Shown in pieces: positions 15,878-26,679 of a stretch of 43,840 nt of DNA. Location of the stretch: positions 1 through 43,840 of the forward strand of contig CALUVN010000014.1 of NCBI GenBank assembly GCA_944324235.1. Reading direction: 5' to 3'. Under the pieces are notes generated by a model, which searched no databases, was not told where the DNA came from, and saw nothing but the letters and a program-made list of their open reading frames with translations. Every line of letters begins with the position of its first letter. Positions within the stretch are counted from its first letter, which is position 1. The DNA is from Candidatus Gastranaerophilales bacterium. GTDB lineage: Bacteria > Cyanobacteriota > Vampirovibrionia > Gastranaerophilales > Gastranaerophilaceae. A program made the position numbers and the translations under genes.

Positions 15878-18800
15878 ATGACGGAAAGCAGATTAAACAG
15901 AAAGAAATTAGTGGCTTCAATTCTCACAGTATGTTTTGTAGCTCACCAATCTTTGATGCTTAATGCAGTAGCATCAGAAATTACCGGTATTACCGGCAAT
16001 AACGGTATTTATAATATTGACCCTAGTGCAATGAATGGCGCGACCGGTTTCAGACAATATGACAAATTCAACCTTTCTGAAGGTGATATTGCAAATTTAA
16101 TTTTTAAATACGGCGAAAAAAATATTGAAAAATTTGTAAACTTAGTTGACGGCAAGATTAATATTAACGGTATAGTTAATTCAATGCGTGACGGCAACTT
16201 CTATAACGGACAGGCTGTATTTGTATCACCAAACGGTATGGTAGTAGGAGCAAGCGGTGTTTTGAACGTTGGTTCTCTTGCTGTTTATACTCCAAATTCA
16301 AATGATTATAAAAATTATAAAGAAAATTATCTCACACAAAGTATTGATACTGTAAAACAGGGAAATGCCGATGTAACAATAAACGGTAAAGTTTTAGCAA
16401 GAGATAATATTGAACTTCTTGCCAAAACTGCATCTTTAGGTGCTGATTCCGCATTAATTGCTGGTGTTGGCAACACAACAGCCCTGACTTCAATGCAGCA
16501 AGCTAACAATTTGTTTAATCAACTTGTAAATACAGATGCAACAAATGCAAATTCATTTGCGTCAGAAAACGGTCAGATTGTTATTAAAACAGAAAATTCT
16601 ACAGGCGGCATTATTGCCAACGGTACTATGAAAAATTTCGGTGAAGGCAATATTTCTCTTACAAACGATGGTGCAAAGGGCGTAAGAATTAACGGCAATA
16701 TTGAAAATGCCAACGGTAATACTATTGTTACCAATAACGGCGGAGCATTGAATGTTGCAGGTTCTGTAAATAACAAAGGAAATATTACCCTTACAAATAA
16801 CAGTGCTGACGGGCTTTCTGTCAACGGTAAATTGAACAATAAAGACGGAAATATCCTTCTTGCAAATAATGCTGGAAATATGACAGTATCAGGTTCTACC
16901 GATAATAAAAACGGAAGCACTATATTAAAGAATGAATCAGGCGAACTGAACATTCTTGGTTCTGTAGCAAACAAAGACGGACGTGTAAGTGTAACGAATA
17001 ACGGTACAAAATTAACCCTTGCAAGTTCAGGAAGCATTTCAAATAATGGTTCTACTGTTTTGTTGAATAACGGTGCTCAAGGTACAAATCTCGCAGGTAA
17101 CATTTCCGTATCAGATGCGAACCTTCTTGTTCAAAACGAAGCAGGCGCTTTGAATATGAGCGGAACTACCGCAAATAACAACGGTGATATCAGAGTTCTC
17201 AACAACGGTACTCAATTAAATATCTCATCAACCGGCAAAATTACAAACAATCAAAAAACCGAAGTTTTAAATAACGGTGAAGGCGGATTGAGATTAGACG
17301 GTTCACTGGAAAATACGGCAGGAGAATTAATCGTTCAAAGCAACGCAGGCAATCTGGATATTAAAGGTTCTATTGCAAATTCTAACGGGAATACAGTTGT
17401 TTCAAACTATGACGGAGCATTGAACTTTAATAAAAACGCTAAAATTACAGGCAACGGAAAAACTACCGTTTACAATGAAGGTAAAGACGGTATGAACCTT
17501 GACGGTACAATTAATAATACCGGCGATGCTCTTATTACCAATGAAGAAGGCGTTCTTGCCATTAACAACACAGTTAAAAACTCAAACGGTAAACTTTCAA
17601 TTACCAACAATGGCTCAGAACTCGTTGTTTCTTCAACAGGTAACATTGTAAACGATGACAGCCTGACAATGCTTAACAACGGCGAAGACGGTATGACAAT
17701 CGACGGTACAATTGAAAATACCGGAGATGCAATTATTACAAACCGTGAAGGTACAATGAACCTTAACGGTAAAGTTTATAACTATAACGGAAAACTGAAT
17801 GTTACAAACCGCGGAAGAGGTTTGAATATCGCAGGTGAAGTTGACAGTGATGATACATTAAAAATCTGGAATACAGGTGTAGACGGAACTAATATTTCCG
17901 GAACAGTTTCAAACAACGGCGGCAGTGCAGTAGTTCAAAATGACAACGGCGTGTTTGAAATTTCCGGTGTTATAGAAAATACTGACGGACAACTTGATGT
18001 TGTAAATACAGGTTCCGGCATGACACTTACAAATACAGGTAAAATTACAAATAACAATGTAACAAATATTTTAAATACCGGAGCAAACGGTCTTGCCTTG
18101 AACGGTACAGTTGAAAATACAGGCGATACTACAATTACAAACAAAGCAGGCAATTTGAATGTTGCAGGTACTGTAAACAATAATAACGGTAATTTAACAT
18201 TAACAAATGAACAAAATGCAGGCGCTTTTGATATTTCAGGCACATTATCAAATAACGGCGGCAAATTATCTGTTAAAAACAACGGCACAGGCCTGACTCT
18301 TGTTAAAAACGGTAAAATTGTAAGTAACGATGAACTTGAAATTACAAATTCAGGTGCAAACGGACTTGCTCTTAACGGTACTGTAGAAAACACGGGTAAT
18401 GCAAAAATTACAAATACAAACGGTGCATTATCAGTACTCGGTACTGTTGCAAATCAAAATGGTAAGTTACAAATTACCAACAGCGGTACAGGTTTAAGTA
18501 TCGGAACAACTGGTAAGATTACTAACAGTGATACTTTGACAGTTTTGAATACAGGCGATGACGGACTTTCTGTCAGCGGTATCGTAGAAAATACAGGTAA
18601 TGCGATTATTACAAACCAAAGCGGTGATTTTAATGTCCTCGGAACAATTTCCAATACAGACGGTAAATTGAACCTGACAAACCACGGCAATGCATTAAAT
18701 ATCGCAACCGCAGGTAACATTATAAATAACGATACATTAAAAATTTGGAATACAGGAAATGGCGGAACTACCGTAAACGGTTCTATTTCAAATAACGGCG

Positions 18801-21800
18801 GTAATGCTGTAGTCCAAAACGACAATGGTTCATTTGCAATTAACGGAACAGTTCAAAATGACGGCGGCCAGTTGAAAGTTACAAATAACGGCACCAATTT
18901 AACTGTTGCTCAAAAAGGTTTAATTGAAAACAACGGTGATTTAGATATCTTGAACACAGGCGACGGCGGATTTATCAATGCCGGAACTATCACAAGCACA
19001 GGTAATCTTGATATCACAAACACAGGCCTTGGCGGATTTAACACAACAGGTACAATTACAAATGAAAACGGCTCTATGACATTAACCAATAAAGACGGTG
19101 CAATGAGAGTCGGCGGAACTGTAACAGGTAATAATACCGATACAATAACAATCAACAACGAAAGCGTAAACGGCGGATTGACAGTTGACGGCATTATAAC
19201 AAATACAGCCGGAGACATAGATATCGCAAGTGCAAACGGTTTAAATCTGACTAAAACAGGAAAAGTTAACGGCGATACAATCTCAATAGCCAATGACAAC
19301 GCCGATATGCTTCTTGCAGGTGATGTAACTGCTAACGAATCTGCAGCAATCACAAACGCAGGTTCAGGAAAAGCAATTATATCAGGAAACGTTTCAGCAC
19401 AAAGCGGATTGTCAGTTGATAATTCAGGCTTAGGCGGCGCTGATATTACAGGTTCACTTGTAAATAACGGCGGAGATATGTCTGTTGTAAATACAAACGG
19501 AACACTCTTAATCGGCGGCAATTTGCAAAATGCAAACGGCAAACTTTCAATTACAAATGCCGGTGACGGTTTGGATTTGACTTCAGCAGGAAACGTTAAA
19601 AATAACGGAGACCTTGTTGTATTCAATACAGGCGCTAACGGTATGAACCTCAATGGTGTTATTGAAAATACAGGTGATTCTATCCTGACAAATAATGCCG
19701 GTGATATGAATATAAACAATACTTTGACTAATACTCAAGGTAAATTAAATATTACAAACCACGGCAATGCGTTAAATATTGCAGGAAAAGTTACAAATGA
19801 TGATACTTTGAAAGTTTGGAATACAGGTGCAAACGGCACAAATATTACAGGCACAGTATCAAATGCAAACGGTGACGCTGCAATTCAAAACGATGCAGGT
19901 GATTTGAAAATCGCAGGACTCGTAACTAATAACGGTAATACTGTAATTACAAATAAAGGCGGCGTTCTCGATATTTCAGGTGCTGTAGATAATTCTGACG
20001 GCAGCTTAAATATCACAAATAACGGTACTGCATTAAATATCGCAGGCAGTGTTGAAAATAACAGCGCTATGAACATCGTTAACAACGGTGTAAACGGTAC
20101 AACAATAGACGGAACTGTTAAAAATGCAGGTCAAACAATGATAACAAACAATGCTGGCGACCTGAATGTTAATGGTGTCGTAGAAAATACAAACGGTAAA
20201 TTATCACTTGCTAACAACGGCAATGCTCTTAATATTAACAGCGATGCAACAGTAAGCAACGATTCAGAACTTACAATCGTAAACGCCGGACAAGGCGGTA
20301 TGAATATCGGCGGTGCAGTAACCAATACTGATACAACTCTGTTAACAAACAGAGCAGGCGATATGAAAATCACAGGTACTATATCAAACGAAAACGGTAT
20401 TTTAAATGTAATTAACAGTGGCAACAGTATGCACCTTGATACAACAGGAAAACTTGCTAACAACGGTTCAACAAAAATACAAAATATCGGTCAAGGCGGT
20501 ATGTCACTTGATGGTATCGTTGATACAACAGGAGATACTTCAATTATCAATACACAAGGTGCATTGAATGTTAACGGTACTGTTGATAACGAAGGTACAT
20601 TATCAGTAAACAACAGCGGCACAGGCTTGAATATTTCAGGTGATGTATCAAATATCGGTACTACATCAATTACAAATTCAGGTGCTGACGGTGCTTTAAT
20701 CAGCGGTAACTTGAACACTCAAGGCGCAACAACAGTTATCAACAACGCTGGCGATTTGAATGTTTCAGGTAATATCAATAATCAAAACGGCAGATTAAAC
20801 ATTACTAACAAAGGTACAGCAGTTAATGTATCAGGTTTAATCAGCAATAACGATGATTTGAATATCCTGAATGAAGGCGTAAACGGTACAACAATTGACG
20901 GTACTGTTAAAAATGCAGGTCAAACAATGATAACAAACAATGCAGGCGACCTGAATGTTAATGGTGTCGTAGAAAATACAAACGGTAAATTATCACTTGC
21001 TAACAACGGCAATGCTCTTAATATTAACAGCGATGCAACAGTAAGCAACGATTCAGAACTTACAATCGTAAACGCCGGACAAGGCGGTATGAATATCGGC
21101 GGTGCAGTAACCAATACTGATACAACTCTGTTAACAAACAGAGCAGGCGATATGAAAATCACAGGTACTGTATCAAACGAAAACGGTATTTTAAATGTAA
21201 TTAACAGTGGCAACAGCATGCACCTTGATACAACAGGAAAACTTGTTAACAACGGTTCAACCGTAATTCAAAATATCGGTCAGGGCGGAATGGTCTTAGG
21301 CGGTTTGGTTGATACTGAAGGTACAACAACAATTAATAACACTAACGGCGCATTAGATATCAGCGGTATGGTTGATAACAACGGCAGCCTGACAGTTACA
21401 AACCTCGGTACAGGCATGAATATTGCAGGTACAGTTGCCAACATCGGTACAACAAAAATAACCAATTCAGGTGAAAACGGCTTAACAATAGATGGTATTG
21501 TTAAAGCTGACGGAGATACTACAATTCTTAACAACGATGGTGAATTAAAAGTTGCAGGTCTTGTAGACAATCAAAACGGTAAATTGAACCTTACAAACAA
21601 AGGTGATAATATTAATATCACAGATACTGCGGTAATCAGCAACAACAATAACCTGAATATTCTCAACTATGGAGAAAACGGAACAATTATTGACGGAACT
21701 GTTAAAAATGCAGGTCAAACATTAATTACAAACCAAAACGGTGATTTGAACGTTAACGGTACAGTAGATAATACAAACGGTAAATTGTCACTTGCTAACA

Positions 21801-23644
21801 ACGGCAATGCTCTTAATATCGGTGCAGATGCAAAAGTTACAAATGATTCTGATTTAAGAGTCTTCAACACAGGTGCCGGCGGAGTAACAATTGACGGTGT
21901 AATCGAAAATACAGAATCAACAGCAATCACAAGCCGTGACGGTTCAATTTTGATTAACGGTTCAGTAACAAACAAAGACGGTAACTTGAATATTACAAGT
22001 GCAGGTACAGGCTTGAAACTTGGAACAGAAGGCGTAATTTCAAATAACGGCAGAACTGTTATCCAAAATACAGGTAACGACGGTATGACTCTTGACGGTA
22101 CTATCAATTCAAACGGCAGAACCGCAATAACAAATACAGCCGGAACTCTTGAAATTGCAGGCACACTTGAAACTAAAGGTGATTTGAACTTGACAAGCAC
22201 CGGTGACGGTATGCATATTACAGAAAACGGAGTTGTACACAATGTAGACGGTTCAATCTTTGCACAAAATACAGGTGAAGACGGTATTACAATTGATGGA
22301 ACAATTTCAAATGCCAGTGGTAATACAACTATAATGAACCACGCAGGTTCTGTAGTTATCGGCGGTTCAGTAGACAATTCTGACGGCAAACTCGGTATTA
22401 CAAACCATGGTAAAGGTGTTATCCTCAAACAAACAGGAAAACTTTCTAACAATGATGACTTGAGAATTTTCAACTACGGAGAAGACGGTACTCAACTTGA
22501 CGGCGTAATTGAAAACTCAGGTGATACAACTATAATTAACAAAGCCGGTGATTTGAATGTAGACGGTGTAATTAAAAATAAAGACGGTAATCTTGCATTC
22601 ACAAATACCGGTAATGCCTTGAACTTCGGTCAAAATGCAAAAGTTTCCAACGATTCTACAGTAAGAGTTGTAAACTCAGGCAACGGCGGATTGACAGTTG
22701 ACGGTACAATTACAAATACAAAATCAACCGCAATTACCAATAACGCAGGCCAATTCACAGTAAACGGCAAAATTGAAAATACAGACGGTAATCTGAACCT
22801 TACAAACAGAGGCACTTCTCTTGTAACCGGTAAAGACAGTATGATTACAAATACAAATGGCGAAGTCCTTATTCAAAACATCGGAAACGGTGGTATGACT
22901 CTTGACGGAGCTATTGCTAACGGTGTATCAACAGATGCTGAAGGTAATGTAACAGGTACTGCAGGAACAACTTCAATCACAAACGTAAACGGTGATTTGA
23001 ACTTTAACGGTTCAATTGCATCTCAAAAAGATTTGGTTATCCTGAATGACGGTGCTAAACTTGATGCAAGTTCAACTTCCGGAATTGTTGCCGGCGGTCC
23101 TGTAAAAATTATCAATAACGGTGAAAACGGTATGAACCTCGACGGCGGCATCATCGGTTTTGATTCAATTGCAGTTACTAACAGAGGCGGTGACCTGAAC
23201 ATCAACGGTACTTTAGCTAACCAAAATTCTAATATGAATATTACAAATACAGGTAACAAATTAAACATTAATGAAGATGCTAATATCCTGAATTCAGGTA
23301 AAGTCTTAATCCAAAATACAGGCGATGGCGGTATGGATGTTAACGGTACATTAAATACGGAAGCTCAGGTAACTATTTTGAACAGAGCCGGCGCACTTAA
23401 TGTAAACGGTAAAGTTAACAACCAATCCGATTCCGTAATAATTTCAAACTACGGCACAGGTCTGAATGTTGGTGAAAATGCTGAAATTAACAATGATAAA
23501 AATGTAAGATTTGTAAACTTCGGCGAAGACGGCACTGTAATGAACGGTAACGTAACATCTACAGAAGATGTTGTTCAATTCATCAACAAAGGCGGTGAAC
23601 TGGAAATTAACGGCAAGGTAACTGATATCAATTCTGATAAGTAA
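15878..23644 (+). CDS. Giant FHA-like adhesin 1 with about 2,400-residue beta-helix repeat
   Basis: A 2,588-residue exported protein. Residues 1-33 are a long signal peptide (KLVASILTVCFVAHQ, ending AVAS). Residues about 34-165 resemble the TPS/haemagglutination-activity domain of two-partner-secretion adhesins ([34 protein letters not shown]). The rest is an array of repeats of about 19-22 residues built on variants of ITNNGTGLNISGTVENTG, rich in Asn, Gly and Thr and predicted to coil into a right-handed beta-helix. Two stretches, 20090-20475 and 20879-21264, are near-identical duplicates 789 bases apart. The last about 75 residues are shared with adhesin 2. No LPXTG, autotransporter barrel or TpsB partner is seen. 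It is comparable to proteins annotated as LktA-family filamentous adhesins. A perfect hairpin terminator follows. Confidence 0.8.
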   Translation: MTESRLNRKKLVASILTVCFVAHQSLMLNAVASEITGITGNNGIYNIDPSAMNGATGFRQYDKFNLSEGDIANLIFKYGEKNIEKFVNLVDGKININGIVNSMRDGNFYNGQAVFVSPNGMVVGASGVLNVGSLAVYTPNSNDYKNYKENYLTQSIDTVKQGNADVTINGKVLARDNIELLAKTASLGADSALIAGVGNTTALTSMQQANNLFNQLVNTDATNANSFASENGQIVIKTENSTGGIIANGTMKNFGEGNISLTNDGAKGVRINGNIENANGNTIVTNNGGALNVAGSVNNKGNITLTNNSADGLSVNGKLNNKDGNILLANNAGNMTVSGSTDNKNGSTILKNESGELNILGSVANKDGRVSVTNNGTKLTLASSGSISNNGSTVLLNNGAQGTNLAGNISVSDANLLVQNEAGALNMSGTTANNNGDIRVLNNGTQLNISSTGKITNNQKTEVLNNGEGGLRLDGSLENTAGELIVQSNAGNLDIKGSIANSNGNTVVSNYDGALNFNKNAKITGNGKTTVYNEGKDGMNLDGTINNTGDALITNEEGVLAINNTVKNSNGKLSITNNGSELVVSSTGNIVNDDSLTMLNNGEDGMTIDGTIENTGDAIITNREGTMNLNGKVYNYNGKLNVTNRGRGLNIAGEVDSDDTLKIWNTGVDGTNISGTVSNNGGSAVVQNDNGVFEISGVIENTDGQLDVVNTGSGMTLTNTGKITNNNVTNILNTGANGLALNGTVENTGDTTITNKAGNLNVAGTVNNNNGNLTLTNEQNAGAFDISGTLSNNGGKLSVKNNGTGLTLVKNGKIVSNDELEITNSGANGLALNGTVENTGNAKITNTNGALSVLGTVANQNGKLQITNSGTGLSIGTTGKITNSDTLTVLNTGDDGLSVSGIVENTGNAIITNQSGDFNVLGTISNTDGKLNLTNHGNALNIATAGNIINNDTLKIWNTGNGGTTVNGSISNNGGNAVVQNDNGSFAINGTVQNDGGQLKVTNNGTNLTVAQKGLIENNGDLDILNTGDGGFINAGTITSTGNLDITNTGLGGFNTTGTITNENGSMTLTNKDGAMRVGGTVTGNNTDTITINNESVNGGLTVDGIITNTAGDIDIASANGLNLTKTGKVNGDTISIANDNADMLLAGDVTANESAAITNAGSGKAIISGNVSAQSGLSVDNSGLGGADITGSLVNNGGDMSVVNTNGTLLIGGNLQNANGKLSITNAGDGLDLTSAGNVKNNGDLVVFNTGANGMNLNGVIENTGDSILTNNAGDMNINNTLTNTQGKLNITNHGNALNIAGKVTNDDTLKVWNTGANGTNITGTVSNANGDAAIQNDAGDLKIAGLVTNNGNTVITNKGGVLDISGAVDNSDGSLNITNNGTALNIAGSVENNSAMNIVNNGVNGTTIDGTVKNAGQTMITNNAGDLNVNGVVENTNGKLSLANNGNALNINSDATVSNDSELTIVNAGQGGMNIGGAVTNTDTTLLTNRAGDMKITGTISNENGILNVINSGNSMHLDTTGKLANNGSTKIQNIGQGGMSLDGIVDTTGDTSIINTQGALNVNGTVDNEGTLSVNNSGTGLNISGDVSNIGTTSITNSGADGALISGNLNTQGATTVINNAGDLNVSGNINNQNGRLNITNKGTAVNVSGLISNNDDLNILNEGVNGTTIDGTVKNAGQTMITNNAGDLNVNGVVENTNGKLSLANNGNALNINSDATVSNDSELTIVNAGQGGMNIGGAVTNTDTTLLTNRAGDMKITGTVSNENGILNVINSGNSMHLDTTGKLVNNGSTVIQNIGQGGMVLGGLVDTEGTTTINNTNGALDISGMVDNNGSLTVTNLGTGMNIAGTVANIGTTKITNSGENGLTIDGIVKADGDTTILNNDGELKVAGLVDNQNGKLNLTNKGDNINITDTAVISNNNNLNILNYGENGTIIDGTVKNAGQTLITNQNGDLNVNGTVDNTNGKLSLANNGNALNIGADAKVTNDSDLRVFNTGAGGVTIDGVIENTESTAITSRDGSILINGSVTNKDGNLNITSAGTGLKLGTEGVISNNGRTVIQNTGNDGMTLDGTINSNGRTAITNTAGTLEIAGTLETKGDLNLTSTGDGMHITENGVVHNVDGSIFAQNTGEDGITIDGTISNASGNTTIMNHAGSVVIGGSVDNSDGKLGITNHGKGVILKQTGKLSNNDDLRIFNYGEDGTQLDGVIENSGDTTIINKAGDLNVDGVIKNKDGNLAFTNTGNALNFGQNAKVSNDSTVRVVNSGNGGLTVDGTITNTKSTAITNNAGQFTVNGKIENTDGNLNLTNRGTSLVTGKDSMITNTNGEVLIQNIGNGGMTLDGAIANGVSTDAEGNVTGTAGTTSITNVNGDLNFNGSIASQKDLVILNDGAKLDASSTSGIVAGGPVKIINNGENGMNLDGGIIGFDSIAVTNRGGDLNINGTLANQNSNMNITNTGNKLNINEDANILNSGKVLIQNTGDGGMDVNGTLNTEAQVTILNRAGALNVNGKVNNQSDSVIISNYGTGLNVGENAEINNDKNVRFVNFGEDGTVMNGNVTSTEDVVQFINKGGELEINGKVTDINSDK
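20090..21264 (+). repeat. Internal 789-bp-offset duplication in adhesin 1
   Basis: Bases 20090-20475 and 20879-21264 are almost identical (a few substitutions, for example ATAGACGGAACT against ATTGACGGTACT). The offset of 789 bases equals 263 codons, so the frame is kept. A third, more diverged iteration with the same motif order starts near 21700. This indicates growth of the beta-helix by in-frame segmental duplication. Confidence 0.85.
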
Positions 23645-23670
23645 TCTGTAAGCCGTGTAAATAAAAGAAA

Positions 23671-23704
23671 AAAGAGATAATCTTTATAGATTATCTCTTT
23701 TTTT
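23671..23704 (+). terminator. Rho-independent terminator after adhesin 1
   Basis: A perfect 13-bp stem (23671-23683 with 23688-23700), TTAT loop and a run of T to 23704 (seven T in all). Confidence 0.85.
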
Positions 23705-23825
23705 ATGTAAATTAGTCTTAATAATAAAGCAATTTTTTTTAAAGAATATTTTTTATATATCTATACAATAAAATGACATTGGAAATTTTTGAAAAATATC
23801 GGGGAAAATTGAAAGGAATTACACA

Positions 23826-26417
23826 ATGAAAAAAATGAATTTTTGCAAAAGCAGACTTATTGCTTCTTTGCTTACAGTATGCTTTTTGACACATCAATCT
23901 TTTATGTTGAATGCATTCGCAACAAACATTACAGGCGTTACCGGAAACAATGGTGTATACAATATCAATCCGAGTGACATAAAAGGTAATATAGGTTTTA
24001 GAGAGTATCAAAATTTTAATCTGTCAGAAGGCGATATTGCAAACCTTATATTCAAACACGGTTCAAGCAATCTCGCAAAATTCGTAAACTTAGTCGACGG
24101 CAAGATTAATATTAACGGTATAGTAAACACAATGCGTGACGGTAATTTCTATAACGGTCAGGCAATATTTGTATCTCCTCAAGGGATGGTCGTCGGAGCT
24201 TCAGGTGTTTTAAATGTTGGCTCTCTTGCAGTTTATACACCTACTTCCGCAGACTATAAAGATTACAAAGCTAACTATATGACAAAGGATTTAAGCGCAA
24301 TCCAAACAGGAAAAGCTGACGTTACAATAAACGGTAAAGTTTTATCCCGCAGCGGTGTTGAAATTCTCGGGAAAAAAGCATCACTCGGTGCTAATTCTCA
24401 GATAATGTCAGGTGTAAAAGATTCTACAGCCTTTAATTCTGCCTCACAGGCAAATGCTCTTTTTGAACAATTAGTAAACACTTCCGTTACAAACGCAAAT
24501 AAATTTGCATCAGAAAACGGTAAAATTGTTATAAAAAGCGACTCTGTTGTCGGAGAAATCAATACATCCGGTACAATAAAAAACTTTGGAAAAGGCCAGA
24601 TAACATTTACTAACTCAGGTTCTAAAGGAACTACCCTTGGCGGTACGATTGAAAATGCCAATGGCAATGTCATAGTAAATAATAATGGCGGATTATTAAA
24701 TGTTACAGGCAAAGTAAGCGCAAACGGCAATATTTCAATGACCAATAACGGCGTAAGCGGTATGCAAATTAAAGGCGATATTGAAACTCAAAAAGGTAAT
24801 ATTCTTCTTGTAAATAATAAAAATAAAATGTCTGTTTTAGGTAACATAACCAATGAAAACGGCGCTACAACATTAAAAAATACCGCAAGTGATATGAAAA
24901 TTTCCGGTAATATCAAAAATAACGGCGGAAATTTACTTGTAACAAATACCGGAAGAAGTTTAGAAATTCAAGAAGGCGCAAAACTTTCAAATAACGGAAC
25001 AATACGACTATTGAACTCAGGAAATTTTGGACTTACGGTAAACGGTGAAATTGAAAATGCAAAATCAACAGTTTTGACAAATAAAGCCGGTAAATTAACA
25101 GTAAACGGTAAGTTAAATACAGAGGGCGCTTTAAATCTAAACAGCTCAGGTTCCGGCATGGAAATTACCGAAAATGGAGCAATAAATCATAAAGGTGCTG
25201 TTTTTGTACAAAACTTTGGCCAAAACGGCGCAACTATAAACGGTAAAATTGCAAATGAAGGTAATACTACCATTTTGAATTACGCAGGCTCGCTTGATGT
25301 TAATAACGGAACAATAGAAAATGCTAACGGCAAACTTGCACTCACTAACAAAGGAGACGGAGCAATGAATGTCGGAGCTAACGGTGTAATTTTTAACAAC
25401 AATGGTACTACTACAATACTAAATTACGGAGAAAACGGCACATCTATTGACGGTTCAGTACTTACTGACGGTAATACAACTATCATAAATAAAGCAAACA
25501 ACCTTGAAGTTAATGGAAGGGTATATACCAAAAACGGTAATTTAAAACTTTCAAACTCAGGCGATGGAGTAATAATCGGTGAAGACGGATATATTGGAGC
25601 TGAACACGGTGATGTATCAGTCCAAAACTTTGGTGAAAACGGTATAACACATAATGGGCAGATAAGCAGTTTTCACACTTATGATGAAGATTTTAACATC
25701 CTTGCACAATCAGGAAATACAACAGTGACAAATACAAAAGGTGATATGCGGATAAACGGTGCAATAACCAGTGACAATAAGGTAACCGTAAAAAACACCG
25801 GTGATAATATTCGTTTGACCGGTTACGTGCTCGGTGACAAGGCTGAGATGACAAATACCGGCAGTAATGGATTGATTATTGACGGCGGAGGGGTATCAGG
25901 TTTTTCCTCTGTACATGTTAACAATAAAGCAGGTCAATTAAAGATGGAAAATGCTTTATTTTTAACTAATCCGGACGATGGAGTTGAAATTCAGACCGTT
26001 ATCAATAACGAAGGTACAGGTCTGTATATAGATAAAGACTCATATATTGCCGCAGATAAACTTTTAATTAAAAATTCAGGCAGTGACGGAATGGAACTTA
26101 ACGGCAATTTTGATACAAATAAATTTACTGCAATAAACAATGACGGCAGCTTATATATTGACGGTCAAATTAACAATAAATCCGATTCAGTAGTATTATC
26201 CAACTATGGTGCAGGTTTAACCGTCGGAGCAAAAGCCCAAATTAATAACGATAAAAACATCAGATTTGTAAACAACGGCGAAGACGGTATGAAAATAAAC
26301 GGCAAAGTTACATCGACTGAAGATGTGGTTCAATTCATTAACAATAAAGGTGAACTTCAAATCAACGGCGAAGTTGCAGATATAAATAAACCGACAGATG
26401 CCGAAGAAATTCAGTAA
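23826..26417 (+). CDS. FHA-like adhesin 2 (shorter paralogue of adhesin 1)
   Basis: An 863-residue paralogue of adhesin 1. It has the same signal peptide type ([15 protein letters not shown], ending AFAT), the same TPS-like N-terminal domain (about 34-165, with [20 protein letters not shown]), a shorter Asn/Gly-rich beta-helix and the same C-terminal module (about 788-855, SDSVVLSNYGAGL, TSTEDVVQFIN). Compared with adhesin 1 most of the repeat array is missing or never expanded. AAAGGAA precedes the ATG. The 20 bases upstream of the ATG are nearly the same as in adhesin 3. It has its own hairpin terminator, so it probably forms its own transcription unit. Its surface partner or anchor is not identified. 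Confidence 0.8.
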   Translation: MKKMNFCKSRLIASLLTVCFLTHQSFMLNAFATNITGVTGNNGVYNINPSDIKGNIGFREYQNFNLSEGDIANLIFKHGSSNLAKFVNLVDGKININGIVNTMRDGNFYNGQAIFVSPQGMVVGASGVLNVGSLAVYTPTSADYKDYKANYMTKDLSAIQTGKADVTINGKVLSRSGVEILGKKASLGANSQIMSGVKDSTAFNSASQANALFEQLVNTSVTNANKFASENGKIVIKSDSVVGEINTSGTIKNFGKGQITFTNSGSKGTTLGGTIENANGNVIVNNNGGLLNVTGKVSANGNISMTNNGVSGMQIKGDIETQKGNILLVNNKNKMSVLGNITNENGATTLKNTASDMKISGNIKNNGGNLLVTNTGRSLEIQEGAKLSNNGTIRLLNSGNFGLTVNGEIENAKSTVLTNKAGKLTVNGKLNTEGALNLNSSGSGMEITENGAINHKGAVFVQNFGQNGATINGKIANEGNTTILNYAGSLDVNNGTIENANGKLALTNKGDGAMNVGANGVIFNNNGTTTILNYGENGTSIDGSVLTDGNTTIINKANNLEVNGRVYTKNGNLKLSNSGDGVIIGEDGYIGAEHGDVSVQNFGENGITHNGQISSFHTYDEDFNILAQSGNTTVTNTKGDMRINGAITSDNKVTVKNTGDNIRLTGYVLGDKAEMTNTGSNGLIIDGGGVSGFSSVHVNNKAGQLKMENALFLTNPDDGVEIQTVINNEGTGLYIDKDSYIAADKLLIKNSGSDGMELNGNFDTNKFTAINNDGSLYIDGQINNKSDSVVLSNYGAGLTVGAKAQINNDKNIRFVNNGEDGMKINGKVTSTEDVVQFINNKGELQINGEVADINKPTDAEEIQ

Positions 26418-26436
26418 AAATCTTATAATTCCGACT

Positions 26437-26469
26437 AAAAAGAGGTAATATTTATATTACCTCTTTTTT
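26437..26469 (+). terminator. Rho-independent terminator after adhesin 2
   Basis: A 12-bp stem (26439-26450 with 26455-26466), TTTA loop and a T run to 26469. Confidence 0.85.
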
Positions 26470-26679
26470 ATATATCTAATATATTTTTGTTGTAATATTT
26501 TGTTACAAACAGGCAATATTTTTTTTCTTCAGTTTTTTATATAAATATACATTCAAAGGGCATGTTAATTAATTGTAATAAAATTAAAAATTACTAGAAA
26601 AAACAAAACCATCTTGATAAAATAAAGATTACACGGAATATAAATAGTTAAATTGGGAAAAATTGAAAGGAAGTACAGC

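Noticed and set aside
16009..23268. Many minus-strand open frames opposite adhesin 1
   Set aside because: They arise from the biased Asn/Gly/Thr codons of the repeat array and contain only hydrophobic low-complexity sequence; no start signals.
15878..26417. S-layer or autotransporter identity for adhesins 1 and 2
   Set aside because: No SLH repeats and no C-terminal barrel or aromatic terminal residue; the TPS-like N-terminus fits better.
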